Shown here piece after piece: positions 1 to 10,050 of a stretch of 64,000 nt of DNA. The notes beneath the pieces are model-generated. The model did not search any database. It was not told where the DNA came from and saw nothing but the letters and a program-made list of their open reading frames with translations. The stretch comes from JAJECS01 sp965243625 (GTDB lineage: Bacteria > Chloroflexota > UBA11872), in the NCBI GenBank assembly GCA_965243625.1, contig CBDEVI010000002.1, positions 2,480,001 through 2,544,000 of the forward strand. Reading direction: 5' to 3'. Position 1 is the first letter of the stretch. The number at the start of each line of letters is the position of its first letter. The position numbers and the translations under genes were made by a program.

Positions 1-2
1 TC

Positions 3-593
3 TCCATGGTAGTCGCGGATATCGGTCGGTCAGGAGCTGGAGCGAGTGGCTCTATCCATATTGATGCTTCGTCGTTTAGTGATTTTGCCGCAGTGATCGC
101 TCACGAGGTGGCGCACATCTATTGGGCGTTTGCTCCGGTATGGCTACAGGAGGGACCTGCGGTGTTTCTGGAATGGATCGCGCTGAATAAGGAACACCTG
201 CCGTTCGACTTCACGCTCGGTGAAGACTCGTGCTCGTCTGCACGCAACCTTTCCGAGCTTGAAAGCAAACCCGTATCTGAAATTGGAACTCACTCGGTTT
301 GCAACTACAGTATGGGATTTGGGATGTTTTATGAGTTGTATCAAGTCTTGGGTGACGCCGAGTTCCGGCGGGGATTTCGAGAGCTGTTTCTGAGGTTGGA
401 TGCAGATACGCCGCATTTCGTGAATTCGGCAGAGCGGTTCCGGGCGCTTGATGGAGGTTTTGCCGAGCCGGAGTGCTCGGGTGCAGGCAGGACCCCGTGC
501 TATCTGCGAGCCGCGTTTTTCACCAGCGCCCCCAACCCGGAAGTGGCGGCAAGGGCCTGGCATGTGATCCACCGCTGGTACTACGGCCCATAA
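3..593 (+). CDS. Zinc metallopeptidase-like protein, 5'-truncated by the window edge
   Basis: The frame is open to the left edge, so the N-terminus is probably missing; an ATG at position 6 is the first visible start. The protein has a gluzincin-type motif, HEVAH, about 33 residues from that ATG. A downstream Glu in LQEGPA is a plausible third zinc ligand. This layout is typical of secreted or membrane-associated HExxH peptidases, and the substrate is unknown. Two or more Cys in the C-terminal half could form a disulfide. GC content is visibly lower than in the next gene, which suggests a different origin. It is followed by a gap of about 130 bases that shows no gene. Confidence 0.6.
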   Translation, partial: SMVVADIGRSGAGASGSIHIDASSFSDFAAVIAHEVAHIYWAFAPVWLQEGPAVFLEWIALNKEHLPFDFTLGEDSCSSARNLSELESKPVSEIGTHSVCNYSMGFGMFYELYQVLGDAEFRRGFRELFLRLDADTPHFVNSAERFRALDGGFAEPECSGAGRTPCYLRAAFFTSAPNPEVAARAWHVIHRWYYGP

Positions 594-721
594 GCCCCCG
601 CTCGACAGCCGACCACAGCGCCGGGGCGGAGAGCCCGTGATCGCGGGTCAGGCAATGGCCTCCCCAGGACAGCCGGCAGCCGCGCCTATACTTCGGCGCC
701 CCACCAGCTGAGGATCCGCCC

Positions 722-1867
722 ATGTCCGCCCTCGTTTCGCGCCTGGCCGATCTGGTGGCGATCAACAGCGTCAACGCCAGCTTGCCCGGAGGTCCCGGCG
801 AGCAGGCCATGGCGGACTACGTGGCGCAGACCGCGCGCACGATGGGCGCGGAGGTGGAGCTCTACGAGGTCGAGCCGGGCCGTCCCAACCTGCTGGCCCG
901 CGTCGACCGCGGGCGCCCCCGCACACTGATGTTCGAGTGCCACCTGGACACGGTTGGCCTGGCGCCGATGCCGGACGCCCTGAATCCGCGCGTCGAGGGC
1001 GGGCGGCTCTACGGACGCGGCTCCGCCGATCCCAAGGGCTCCCTGGCCGCCATGCTCAGCGTCCTCGAAAGCGCCGCCGCCGACCCGGCGTTTCCGGTCA
1101 ACGTCTGGCTCGCCGGTTCCATGGACGAGGAGATCACCATGCGCGGGTCGCGGGCGCTGGCCGAACGCCGGCCCGCCGTGGACGCGGTGATCGTGGGCGA
1201 GCCGACCAACCTGCAGCCCATCGTGGCCCACAAAGGCGTGCTGCGGTGGCGCGTCCGCACCACCGGCGTGGCGGCGCACAGCGCGACGCCGGAACGCGGC
1301 CGCAATGCCATCTTCGATATGCAGACCGTGATTGGCGCGCTGCGCGCCGGTATCGAGCCCGGCCTCGCGCGGTCGTCGCATCCGCGCCTGGGCCCGGCGA
1401 CCTGGAGCGTGGGCGTGATCGCGGGCGGCGAGGCGGTGAACGTGGTGCCGGACGCCTGCCAGATCGACTGCGACCGGCGGCTGCTGCCCGGCGAGGCGCC
1501 GGACGTGATTCTGGCGGAGCTGGACCGCGCGCTGGACCAGCTTCGCGAGGCCGACGCCGGCCTCCGCGTCGAACGCGGGGCGCCCTACGTGCACGTGCCG
1601 CCGATGGAAACCGGCACCGACGAGCCGGTGGTGCGCGCCACCGTGCAGGCGCTGACCAAGGCCGGTCGCGACCCGACCCTGGCCGCCGTGGCCTATGCCA
1701 CCGACGCCTCCATGCTGGCGTCCATCGGCGGGCTGCCCGCCGTCGTGCTGGGTCCCGGTGACATTGCCCAGGCGCACACGAACGACGAGTGGATCGAGTT
1801 GGCCGAGCTCGAGGCGGCCGTGGGCGTCTATCGCGGAATCTGCGAGGCCTTTGCCGATGTGGCCTGA
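722..1867 (+). CDS. M20 family metallopeptidase / ArgE-DapE-type deacylase
   Basis: 381 residues, the normal length for the family. Metal-binding HLDT (His74, Asp76) is followed by the second metal-site region GRGSADPKG, the catalytic Glu pair in MDEEITMRGS, and GEPTN with the conserved AHKG segment that opens the dimerisation domain. The enzyme is expected to be a cytoplasmic di-zinc hydrolase of an amide bond (peptide, N-acyl amino acid or similar); the substrate cannot be read from the sequence. The start is supported by a GAGGAT-like ribosome site about 7 bases upstream. A TATACT hexamer at 687-692 could be a -10 element but has no clear -35 partner. Confidence 0.88.
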   Translation: MSALVSRLADLVAINSVNASLPGGPGEQAMADYVAQTARTMGAEVELYEVEPGRPNLLARVDRGRPRTLMFECHLDTVGLAPMPDALNPRVEGGRLYGRGSADPKGSLAAMLSVLESAAADPAFPVNVWLAGSMDEEITMRGSRALAERRPAVDAVIVGEPTNLQPIVAHKGVLRWRVRTTGVAAHSATPERGRNAIFDMQTVIGALRAGIEPGLARSSHPRLGPATWSVGVIAGGEAVNVVPDACQIDCDRRLLPGEAPDVILAELDRALDQLREADAGLRVERGAPYVHVPPMETGTDEPVVRATVQALTKAGRDPTLAAVAYATDASMLASIGGLPAVVLGPGDIAQAHTNDEWIELAELEAAVGVYRGICEAFADVA

Positions 1868-2065
1868 TGGCAGAGGGTCGTTTGGCTCTGAGGGTCGGGA
1901 TTCAGGTTCGGCTGGACTGGACTCCGTCTTTCGCCGGAGTGAGGGTGGGGTGACGCCAAGGTCTTGCTTCCGCTGGACTGACGGAGCCGAGTTGATCCAG
2001 CTACGGCCTGACCAAACGCGCCCGCCATCTACAATGCCGTCCGCTCGGAAGACCCTGACGATGCC

Positions 2066-3484
2066 ATGCCGGTAACGGCTGATGTGTGCGTGCTCGGCGG
2101 CGGTCCGGGCGGCTACGTGGCGGCCCTTCGAGCGGCCGCGCTAGGCGCAAGCGTCGCCCTTGTAGAGGCCGAAGAGGTCGGCGGCGTGTGCCTGCTGCGC
2201 GGCTGCATTCCGTCCAAGGCCCTCCTCCGCAGCGCCGAGGTCTACCAGCTCGCGCTGCACGCGGGCGCGTTCGGCGTCAACGTGTCGGGCGTCGAGGCCG
2301 ACTATGCGGCCATGCGCGCGCGCAAGGACCGCATCGTGCGCCAGCTCGTGCGCGGAGTGGGCGGCCTGCTGGACGCCGCCGGAGTCACGGTGGTGCGCGG
2401 CTACGGCACGCTGGCGGGCGCCGGCGTCGTCGAGGTGGACATGGGCGATCGCGGCGACCTGGTCATGGCGCCCAAGGTCATCATCGCCAGCGGCTCGTCG
2501 TCGGTAATGCCGCCGGTTCCGGGCACGGACCTGCCGGGCGTGATCGACAGCGACGGCGCCTTCGAACTCGAAGAGCCGCCCGCGCAGATCGTCGTGGCCG
2601 GAGCCGGCGCCGTGGGCGTCGAGTGGGCCACGTTGTTCGCGCTGCTGGGGAGCGAGGTCACGCTGGTTGAAATGCTGCCCACGGTGGTCCCCAACGAGGA
2701 CGCCGACGTGAGCGCGGCCCTGCGCAAGATCCTGGTGCAGCAGGGCGTGACCGTGCGCGACGGCACGCGCATTGAGTCCATCGCCGAGCGCGAAGGCGGG
2801 CTGCGCGTGAGCCTGGCCAAAGATGATGAGACGTTAGAGGTCGACGCGACCCACGTATTGATGGCCACCGGGCGACGGGCGAATGCACTGAACCTTGGGC
2901 TCGATCGCATGGGCGTGACCCACAGCGGCCAGGGAATTCCCGTGGACGGCGCCATGCGCACCAACAGGCCCGATGTCTACGCCATCGGCGACGTGACCGG
3001 GCAGCGGCTGCTGGCGCACGTGGCCTCGCACCAGGGCGTGGTCGCGGCGGAGAACGTGATGGGCGGCTCGGCGGTCTACCACGACGACGTGGTGCCGGCC
3101 TGCACCTTCACCCATCCCGAGATCGGCAGCGTTGGGCTCACCGAGGCCGACGCGCGCGAGCAGCACGGCGAGGTGATCGTGGGGCGCTTCCCCTTCCAGG
3201 CGCTGGGCCGCGCCCGGGCCTACGGCGACACCGACGGCTTCGTGAAGCTGGTGGCCGACGCCGCCAATGGACGGCTGCTGGGAATGCACGTCATCGGCCC
3301 GGCGGCCAGCGACATCATTGCCGAGGGCGCGCTGGCGCTGCAGCTCGAAGCCACGCTGGACGACCTGCGCGAGACGATCCACGCGCACCCAACCTTCCCC
3401 GAAGCCTCGGCCGAGGCGGCCTGGGCGGCGATCAACCAACCGCTGCACCTGCCGCAACGGCGCGCCCGTGCGCGCTCCTCCTGA
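2066..3484 (+). CDS. lpdA: Dihydrolipoamide dehydrogenase (E3)
   Basis: 472 residues. The N-terminal FAD-binding motif GGGPGGYVAA is followed by the redox-active disulfide Cys42-Cys47 (VCLLRGC), an NAD-binding motif GAGAVGVEWA in the middle, and the C-terminal catalytic HAHPTFPEAS (His-x4-Glu) of the dimer interface. All key residues of the flavoprotein disulfide reductase family are present. The enzyme reoxidises dihydrolipoamide in 2-oxoacid dehydrogenase or glycine-cleavage complexes; no E1/E2 or gcv genes are nearby, so the partner complex is unknown. Mercuric reductase-like functions are less likely because no extra Cys motifs are seen. Confidence 0.92.
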   Translation: MPVTADVCVLGGGPGGYVAALRAAALGASVALVEAEEVGGVCLLRGCIPSKALLRSAEVYQLALHAGAFGVNVSGVEADYAAMRARKDRIVRQLVRGVGGLLDAAGVTVVRGYGTLAGAGVVEVDMGDRGDLVMAPKVIIASGSSSVMPPVPGTDLPGVIDSDGAFELEEPPAQIVVAGAGAVGVEWATLFALLGSEVTLVEMLPTVVPNEDADVSAALRKILVQQGVTVRDGTRIESIAEREGGLRVSLAKDDETLEVDATHVLMATGRRANALNLGLDRMGVTHSGQGIPVDGAMRTNRPDVYAIGDVTGQRLLAHVASHQGVVAAENVMGGSAVYHDDVVPACTFTHPEIGSVGLTEADAREQHGEVIVGRFPFQALGRARAYGDTDGFVKLVADAANGRLLGMHVIGPAASDIIAEGALALQLEATLDDLRETIHAHPTFPEASAEAAWAAINQPLHLPQRRARARSS

Positions 3485-3557
3485 GGTGAATTCCCGCCCC
3501 GTATCGGGTACGGGGCAGGTTCGTCGCGGGAATGACCGCGGTCATTTCGATGGAATT

Positions 3558-3623
3558 GTAGGGGCGCCCCTTGTGGGCGGCCGCTCCGCCGCCGACCAGA
3601 GCAGCCACAAGGGCTGCCCCTAC
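3558..3623. repeat. Inverted pair of GTAGGGGCG-type intergenic repeats
   Basis: The left arm GTAGGGGCGCCCCTTGTGG and the right arm CCACAAGGGCTGCCCCTAC face each other and could fold into a long hairpin between lpdA and the next gene. The same motif recurs at 36309, 43516 and 56022, so it is a dispersed intergenic family. Confidence 0.8.
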
Positions 3624-3637
3624 ATCGAAAGACTCGG

Positions 3638-4654
3638 ATGACCAACGCGAAAGGGCCGGCCGTAATCGCAGCCGGCGAGGTCATGGTCGAGCTGGCCGGT
3701 CCCAAGCCGCTGGCGCGCGTGGAAACAATCAAGCGCTCGAACTCCGGCGACGTGCTCAACGTGGCCGTCGCGCTGGGCCGGCTGGGTCTCCCCTGCGCGA
3801 TCCTCACCAAGGTCGGCGACGATCCGTTCGGCGACTACCTGCTCGAGGACTGGGCCGGCCTCGGCGTTGACCAGCGCTACGTCACGCGCGGCGGCGGGCC
3901 GACCGGCCTCTATGTCGCCGAGCATGCCGCCGACGCCAGCTATCAGATCTGGTACTGGCGGAAGGGCAGCGCGGCGTCGACCATCGCGCCCGCAGACGTG
4001 GACCGGGTGGACCTGGACGGCGTGCGGCTGGTGCACTTGAGCGGCATTTCGCAGGCCATCTCGGCGTCGTCTCGGGCCGCGACGCGGCGCCTGGCGGAGC
4101 GCGCCCGGGAGCACGACATCCCGGTCTCGCTGGACATCAACTTCCGCCCGCAGATTTGGTCGGGAGAAGCGGCGGCGGAGGCCATGCACGAGGTGCTGCC
4201 GGACGCCGACCTCGTGTTCTGCGGCGCGCCGGACGAGTCACTGGCGGTGGTCGGCCTCCCCGACCCCGAGGACGCGGCGCGGTACTTCCTGGACCGCGGA
4301 GCGGAGGTTGTGGCGGTCACGATGGCCGAGAACGGCGCGTTCGCGGCAGATGCCGACGAGTCCGTGCGCTTGCCACACGTGGCGCGGCGCATCAAGGGGC
4401 CCCAGGGCGCCGGCGACGCGTTCGTCGGCGGATTCCTGGCGGGGCGACTGGCGGGCGCGGGCCTTGCCACCTGCACGCGCTTCGGGACCCTGGTCGCGGG
4501 CCTGAAGGTCGAAAAGCCAGGACCGCTGCACGGCCTGCCCCAGCGCCCCGAGATCGTGGCGCGCGCCGCCGAGCTTGGGTGGGACGACGTGCGGCAAACG
4601 CTGGACATACTGAAATCGGACTCTGACCGGAACGCATCGGAGGTGACGGGATGA
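3638..4654 (+). CDS. PfkB-family carbohydrate kinase (KDG kinase-like)
   Basis: 338 residues of the ribokinase fold. The N-terminus contains the glycine-rich substrate region (NSGDVLNVAVALGRLG), and the C-terminal signature GPQGAGDAFVGGF carries the GAGD anion hole and catalytic Asp. It phosphorylates a sugar or sugar acid with ATP; the overall pattern resembles 2-keto-3-deoxygluconate kinases, but the specificity is inferred. It overlaps the following gene by ATGA, so the two are translationally coupled. Confidence 0.85.
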   Translation: MTNAKGPAVIAAGEVMVELAGPKPLARVETIKRSNSGDVLNVAVALGRLGLPCAILTKVGDDPFGDYLLEDWAGLGVDQRYVTRGGGPTGLYVAEHAADASYQIWYWRKGSAASTIAPADVDRVDLDGVRLVHLSGISQAISASSRAATRRLAERAREHDIPVSLDINFRPQIWSGEAAAEAMHEVLPDADLVFCGAPDESLAVVGLPDPEDAARYFLDRGAEVVAVTMAENGAFAADADESVRLPHVARRIKGPQGAGDAFVGGFLAGRLAGAGLATCTRFGTLVAGLKVEKPGPLHGLPQRPEIVARAAELGWDDVRQTLDILKSDSDRNASEVTG

Positions 4655-4974
4655 TCGTGGTGACCACGTTGGAGATTTCCGGGCGGGAGATCACCGAGAC
4701 CCTGGGTATCGTGCAGGGCAACAGCGTGCGAGCGCGCGGTATCGGCCGCGACCTCATGGCCGGGCTCCGCTCAATCAAGGGCGGCGAGGTGCGCGAGTAT
4801 GCCGAGCTGCTGGCGCAGGCTCGCCACGAGGCGGTGGAGCGCATGGTGGCCCACGCCGAGTCGCTGGGAGCCGACGCCGTCGTGGGCACGCGCTACAACG
4901 CCGCCGACGTGATGCAGGGCGTGGCCGAACTGCTGGCCTACGGCACCGCCGTCCGCACCGCCGCCAAGGACTAG
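4651..4974 (+). CDS. YbjQ/UPF0145 family protein
   Basis: 107 residues, matching the compact UPF0145 (heavy-metal-binding-like) family. The opening MIVVTTLEISG, the central GLRSIKGGEVREYAELL and the GADAVVGTRYN segment are characteristic. YbjQ proteins form oligomeric rings; their biochemical role is not settled. A strong ribosome site GGAGGTGA lies 5 bases before the ATG, which overlaps the upstream stop (ATGA). Its own stop overlaps the stop of the convergent amidase gene (shared CTAG), so there is no terminator space between them. Confidence 0.85.
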   Translation: MIVVTTLEISGREITETLGIVQGNSVRARGIGRDLMAGLRSIKGGEVREYAELLAQARHEAVERMVAHAESLGADAVVGTRYNAADVMQGVAELLAYGTAVRTAAKD

Positions 4975-6404
4975 TTCGCCGGCAGCTCAGGCTCGGGCGG
5001 CCATCCGAGTGCAGGCGCGTCGCCGCTGCGCTCGTAGGCCAGCGCGATGCGCACGGCCGTCCGCTCGCGGTACTTGGGAGCCACGATCTGCATCCCCACC
5101 GGCATACCGTCGGACCCGAGGCCGCAGGGCAGGCACACCACCGGCTCGTGCGTGCAGTTGAAGCACCGCGTGAAGCGGCCCATCCAGGTGAAGTCGGTGA
5201 GCGCCCGGGCGATCGGCACGGGTGAGCGCGGGAGGGCAGGCACCACGAGAGCGTCCACCTGGCTGGTGGCGCGCCGGTAGTCCGCCAGCGCGTCGTCGCG
5301 CATGGCTCGCAGGCGCCCCAGCGTCGCCGCGGTGTCCCGGGGATCCAGGTTCAGGACTTCCAGTCCCGCCGCCAGGCGCTCACGCAGAGGTTCGCCTACC
5401 CGGGAAAGGTCACCGCCGGTCGCCGCCGAGATCGAGGCGTGGGCTTCGAGAATCATGATGCCCCAATGGGACTCGATCACTTGCGGCAGCGACGACAGCT
5501 CGACCGCCAACAACTCGGCGCCCAGCCGGGCCAGCGCGTCGATGGCCCCTCGCACGATGCGCTCGATCTCGGGGTCGATTTCCTCGAAGAAATAGCTCGA
5601 CGGCACGCCGAGGCGCAGGCCGTCGAGGCCCGCGTCCGCATCGGGCACGAGGTGCGTCAGGCTGTTGGCCTCGCCGATGCGCGCCTCGTCGTCCGGGTCC
5701 ACCATGGCGCGCAGCATCAGCGCCGCGTCCAGGGTGGTGCGGGCCATGGGTCCCGGCGTGTCGAAGGTCGGCGACAGCAGCCGCACGCCGCCCAGACTCA
5801 CGCGGCCGTAGGTGGGCTTGATACCGACCACGCCGCAGGCGGCGGCCGGCATGCGAATAGAGCCGCCCGTGTCCGATCCGAGCGCGGCGAACATCATGCC
5901 CGCCGCGACCGCGATGCCGGACCCGCTGCTCGAGCCGCCGCTGACCCGCGACGTATTCCACGGGTTGAGGCCCGGTCCGAACTGGGAGATCGCGCCGGTC
6001 GGGTGCAGGGCCATCTCGTCGCAGTTCAGCTTGGCGATGACGACCGCGCCGGCGCGCTTGAGCTGGCGCACGAGCGTGCTGTCCCGCTCGGCGATATGGC
6101 CGTCGAAGACGTGGGAGCCGGCAGTGGTCGGCGCGCCCGCCACGTCCGCCAGGTCCTTGATGCCGATCGGGACGCCGTGCAACGGCCCGCGGCGGGTCCC
6201 GCCCACGATCTCGCGTTCCGCCCGCCGCGCGGCCTCCAGCGCCTGGTCGCTGAGGATCGTGGTCGTGGCGTTGAGCGCCGGGCCCAGCCGCTCGGTGCGC
6301 GCCAGGCAGGCGCGGGTCACCTCGACCGGGCTGACCTCGCCGCTGGCAATGCGCTCGCCGATCTCGCCCAGGGTGAACTGCCACAGCTCCGTGGCGTCAG
6401 TCAC
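4971..6404 (-). CDS. Amidase signature family enzyme (GatA-like amidase)
   Basis: 477 residues from a GTG start that overlaps the upstream nitroreductase stop by 8 bases. The frame is open further upstream, but that part lies within the nitroreductase gene. The Ser-cisSer-Lys catalytic triad is visible: Lys in GIKDLADVAG, the cis-Ser region SGGSSSGSG, and the nucleophile Ser in GSDTGGSIRMPA, followed by GVVGIKPTYGRVS. It hydrolyses an amide bond in the cytoplasm. With no gatB or gatC nearby it is more likely a catabolic amidase than the tRNA amidotransferase subunit. It is co-transcribed with the nitroreductase. Confidence 0.87.
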   Translation of the reverse strand: MTDATELWQFTLGEIGERIASGEVSPVEVTRACLARTERLGPALNATTTILSDQALEAARRAEREIVGGTRRGPLHGVPIGIKDLADVAGAPTTAGSHVFDGHIAERDSTLVRQLKRAGAVVIAKLNCDEMALHPTGAISQFGPGLNPWNTSRVSGGSSSGSGIAVAAGMMFAALGSDTGGSIRMPAAACGVVGIKPTYGRVSLGGVRLLSPTFDTPGPMARTTLDAALMLRAMVDPDDEARIGEANSLTHLVPDADAGLDGLRLGVPSSYFFEEIDPEIERIVRGAIDALARLGAELLAVELSSLPQVIESHWGIMILEAHASISAATGGDLSRVGEPLRERLAAGLEVLNLDPRDTAATLGRLRAMRDDALADYRRATSQVDALVVPALPRSPVPIARALTDFTWMGRFTRCFNCTHEPVVCLPCGLGSDGMPVGMQIVAPKYRERTAVRIALAYERSGDAPALGWPPEPELPAN

Positions 6405-6978
6405 TCGCGTCGTCCCAACCGAGCCAGTCGACCTCGGGCGCCGTCCGCTCGCGCGTGTCGGGTGGCGCGTTGGGCGACGGATAGCCGAGGTAGATGAACC
6501 CGACGATCCGGTCCGTGTCGCCGATGCCAAGCGCCCTCCGGCTGGCGACGTAGTCGCACATGGCGCCGGTGCGCCACTTGGCGGCCAGACCTTCGGCGTG
6601 GGCCGCCAGCAGCATGTTCTGAACCGCGCAGCAGCAGGCCGCGTAGTCCTCCAGGTCCATCACCGGGTCGTCGGCGCGCGGATGGCTGACGACGATGACG
6701 ACGGGCGCACGCGTGAGCTTGGCGCGGGAGCCCTTGATCTCGCCGGCGGCGATCGGATCGCTGGCGTCGAGCTCGTCGCGCAGGCCGTCGCTGATGGCCT
6801 CGCCGACCGTCCGGCGCGCGTCCCCGGTGAGCACGTGAAACCGCCAGGGCTCGGTCATGCGATGGTTGGGCGCCCACACGGCCACGTCGATCAGCCGTTG
6901 GATGGCGGCCTGCGACGGCACGTCCGCCGTCAGGGCGTTGATGCTGCGGCGATCACGCAGCGCCGTAAGGGTATCCAC
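6397..6978 (-). CDS. Nitroreductase family protein (FMN-dependent)
   Basis: 193 residues, starting at a GTG. The N-terminal RRSINALTADVPSQAAIQRL with AVWAPNHRMTEPWRFHVL is the standard FMN-binding opening of the nitroreductase/BluB-like fold. The middle segment ENLD-like positions are replaced by DYAACCCAVQNMLLAAHAEGLAAKW, the usual helix followed by KWRTG. It probably reduces nitro, quinone or enone compounds with NAD(P)H; the natural substrate is unknown. It overlaps the amidase gene, so both belong to one unit. The three consecutive Cys in DYAACCCAVQN are unusual. Confidence 0.83.
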   Translation of the reverse strand: MDTLTALRDRRSINALTADVPSQAAIQRLIDVAVWAPNHRMTEPWRFHVLTGDARRTVGEAISDGLRDELDASDPIAAGEIKGSRAKLTRAPVVIVVSHPRADDPVMDLEDYAACCCAVQNMLLAAHAEGLAAKWRTGAMCDYVASRRALGIGDTDRIVGFIYLGYPSPNAPPDTRERTAPEVDWLGWDDASD

Positions 6979-7102
6979 GAATCCTCGAATGCTTGGGGCT
7001 GGCCGTCACGGGGCAATGGTAGCCATTCGCACAGCACGCGGGCGCGTCGGCGGTACTCTGGGGCGGCGATCTTCGGTCTGGCCTGCGTCGAGGCGGCGCG
7101 AA

Positions 7103-8134
7103 ATGCGAATCGGCGTCCTCACCGGCGGCGGCGACTGTCCGGGGCTCAACGCCGCCATTCGCGGCGTGGTGCGTCAGGCGGCGCGCCAGGGATGGACCGC
7201 ACTCGGCTTTCGTGACGGCTGGGCCGGCGTGCTCGCAGGAGAGGCCGAGCCGCTGACGATCGAGGCCACGGACCCCATGCTCGCCGAGGGCGGGACGATG
7301 CTCGGCTCGTCGCGCACCAACCCGCTGCGCAATCCGAAGTCGTTCGCCAAGGCCCGCGCCGTGTTCGACGACCTCGAGCTGCACGGGCTGGTGGTCATCG
7401 GCGGGGACGACACGCTGTCCGTCGCGGGCACCATGGCCGCCGAGGGCGACGCCGTGGTGGGCATTCCCAAGACGATCGACAACGATGTCCCCGAAACCGA
7501 CGTGTGCATCGGCTTCGACACCGCCGTCACCACGGTGTCCAACGCCGTGGGGCGGGTGCGGACCACCGCCGTCTCGCATCGCCGGGTGGTCGTGGTAGAG
7601 ACCATGGGCCGGGACGCCGGCTGGCTGGCGGCGGCGGGCGGCTTGGCCGGCCGGGCCGACTACATCGCGGTGCCGGAGCGGCCCATCGAGCTCGCGACCC
7701 TCGTGTCGCACGTGGAAGGCCGCGCCGCCCGCGGCTTGCCGTTCAGCGTGATCGTCGTGGCCGAGGGCGCCGAGATCGTGGACCTGGAAGTCGATCCGGC
7801 GGAGGTCCACGCCTCGGACGAGTTTGGCCACGTACAGCTCTCGGCACGCGGCTTGGGCTACGCGGCCGCCGCCGCACTGGAGCACGCCCTGGGGCGCAGC
7901 GTTCCCGCGATGGTCCTGGGCTATACGCAGCGCGGCGGACCGCCAACGCCGTTCGACCGCGTCCTCGGCACGCGCTGCGGAGTGGCAGCGGTCGACTACC
8001 TGGCGTCCGACGACCACGGCATGCTCACCGCCCTGCAGCGCAACCGCATCGTGCCGGTGCCCCTGGCCGAGGTGGCCGGGCGCACGCGCCGGCTAGACGC
8101 GAGCTACCTGGCCTTGCTGGATCTGTTCGACTAG
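7103..8134 (+). CDS. 6-phosphofructokinase with pyrophosphate-type active-site residues
   Basis: 343 residues beginning MRIGVLTGGGDCPGLNAAI, the glycine-rich nucleotide/PPi site; the longer open frame upstream reads into the divergent gene. The donor-site motif is GGDD (not the GGDG of ATP enzymes), and the following loop is PKTIDND (Lys where E. coli PfkA has Gly). Family knowledge links the Asp/Lys combination to pyrophosphate-dependent enzymes. MGRDAGWLA and the C-terminal QRGG substrate motifs are present. It catalyses fructose-6-phosphate phosphorylation, reversible if PPi-dependent. Donor choice is predicted, not proven. Confidence 0.9.
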   Translation: MRIGVLTGGGDCPGLNAAIRGVVRQAARQGWTALGFRDGWAGVLAGEAEPLTIEATDPMLAEGGTMLGSSRTNPLRNPKSFAKARAVFDDLELHGLVVIGGDDTLSVAGTMAAEGDAVVGIPKTIDNDVPETDVCIGFDTAVTTVSNAVGRVRTTAVSHRRVVVVETMGRDAGWLAAAGGLAGRADYIAVPERPIELATLVSHVEGRAARGLPFSVIVVAEGAEIVDLEVDPAEVHASDEFGHVQLSARGLGYAAAAALEHALGRSVPAMVLGYTQRGGPPTPFDRVLGTRCGVAAVDYLASDDHGMLTALQRNRIVPVPLAEVAGRTRRLDASYLALLDLFD

Positions 8135-8170
8135 CAGGGGCAGGGGCATCCGGGCGGCCGGCAGGCGTTG

Positions 8171-8345
8171 ACCCCATCCCAACCTTCCCCCCGGAAGGAG
8201 ATCCTTGCGTAACCCCTCCGTCATTCCGGCGAAGGCCGGAATCCAGTCGGGTCGAACTTGGAAGCGCGCCGGATGCTTGGCGTCGGGCGGGTCTCAGACC
8301 CGCCCCTACCGGATTCTGCAAGGGTCTCTGATAGGGGGACGCGGT
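8171..8345. repeat. Composite intergenic repeat element (MITE-like), copy 1
   Basis: This fills most of the 361-base gap before nadA. It contains, in order, a ccccatcccaaccttcccc block, TTGCGTAACCCCTCCGTCAT, the palindrome TTCCGGCGAAGGCCGGAA, a perfect hairpin GGCGGGTCT-CA-GACCCGCC at about 8286-8304, and an end TGCAAGGGTCTC. The order is shared with 29583-29740. The ends ATCCTTGCG and TGCAAGGGT are roughly inverted, as in a miniature inverted-repeat element. No coding gene is seen in the gap. Confidence 0.65.
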
Positions 8346-8495
8346 TTTTCTCCCGCGATTTCGTATCCCGGCGCGGCGCGTGCGAGAATCTCTAACCAAT
8401 TCGGCTCGGCAGAGCCCATCGTCCGAACGCCCGTGCGTCGCCGGCCAGCCGTCCCAGCCGGCGGATCCGCCGCAGCGGGCGCGGCGCCGAATGCC

Positions 8496-9563
<1,068 letters not shown>

Positions 9564-9621
9564 GGCTCTAGGCGCCTGAGATTGCGGCGGGATTCACCTA
9601 GTGAACCCGTCGTGGCAATCC

Positions 9622-10050
9622 CTAATCGTTGCTGACCGTCACTTCACCGGTGCGGCCGTCGTAATGCAACAGAAAGTGTTGCAGGAACGTACGGCCGAGA
9701 AGCGCCTGGTGGGATTGTCTGCCGGCCGCAAGATGAACTCCCGCGAACCGCCCATATATCGTGTACGGCAGGACCGGGACATGAATTTGTGCGACATGCA
9801 CATTGAACTCGCCAGGCCCGCCCACCCCGCTCATCAGCCTGCGATCAACAATTGGCAGGCCCAACCGGAGAGCGAGGCCAGAGTCGATACAACTCTCAAC
9901 CGCACCCGTATCAATCAGGGCCCAATAGGTCGAGGGTTCCAGAGACGGCGGCGGTCCACCAGGGCGAAAGGCAGCGTCGAAACCAATCTGGACGCCGAGT
10001 GTCGGTCCGGAATCGAGCAGGAAATCTGGACGACTAGGAAACCCGCAACT
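9622..10050 (-). CDS. Retropepsin-like aspartic protease domain protein, start codon unclear
   Basis: The frame shows a clan AA aspartic protease pattern: ALIDTGAVESCID (catalytic Asp-Thr-Gly), a central flap-like region, and a C-terminal LLGRTFLQHF followed by a strand ending in VTVSND. About 142 residues are readable, and the frame is open back to a TAA at 10096-10098. No ATG, GTG or TTG precedes the catalytic motif; the first usual start (TTG, 9862-9864) would remove it. The upstream gene's TAG (10049-10051) lies inside this frame, offset by one base. It may therefore use a rare start with coupling, arise by frameshift, or be decaying. GC is lower than in neighbours. Confidence 0.5.
   Translation of the reverse strand, partial: SCGFPSRPDFLLDSGPTLGVQIGFDAAFRPGGPPPSLEPSTYWALIDTGAVESCIDSGLALRLGLPIVDRRLMSGVGGPGEFNVHVAQIHVPVLPYTIYGRFAGVHLAAGRQSHQALLGRTFLQHFLLHYDGRTGEVTVSND

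Noticed and set aside
1868..2065. Promoter for lpdA based on TACAAT near 2031
   Set aside because: No -35 sequence lies at a suitable distance; evidence is too weak.
4971..5280. Open frames antisense to the amidase gene
   Set aside because: They lack domains and ribosome sites, while the amidase frame shows a full catalytic triad.
8205..8495. 97-codon N-terminal extension of nadA
   Set aside because: The segment is translated intergenic repeat DNA with no similarity to NadA; the ATG at 8496 gives the standard length.
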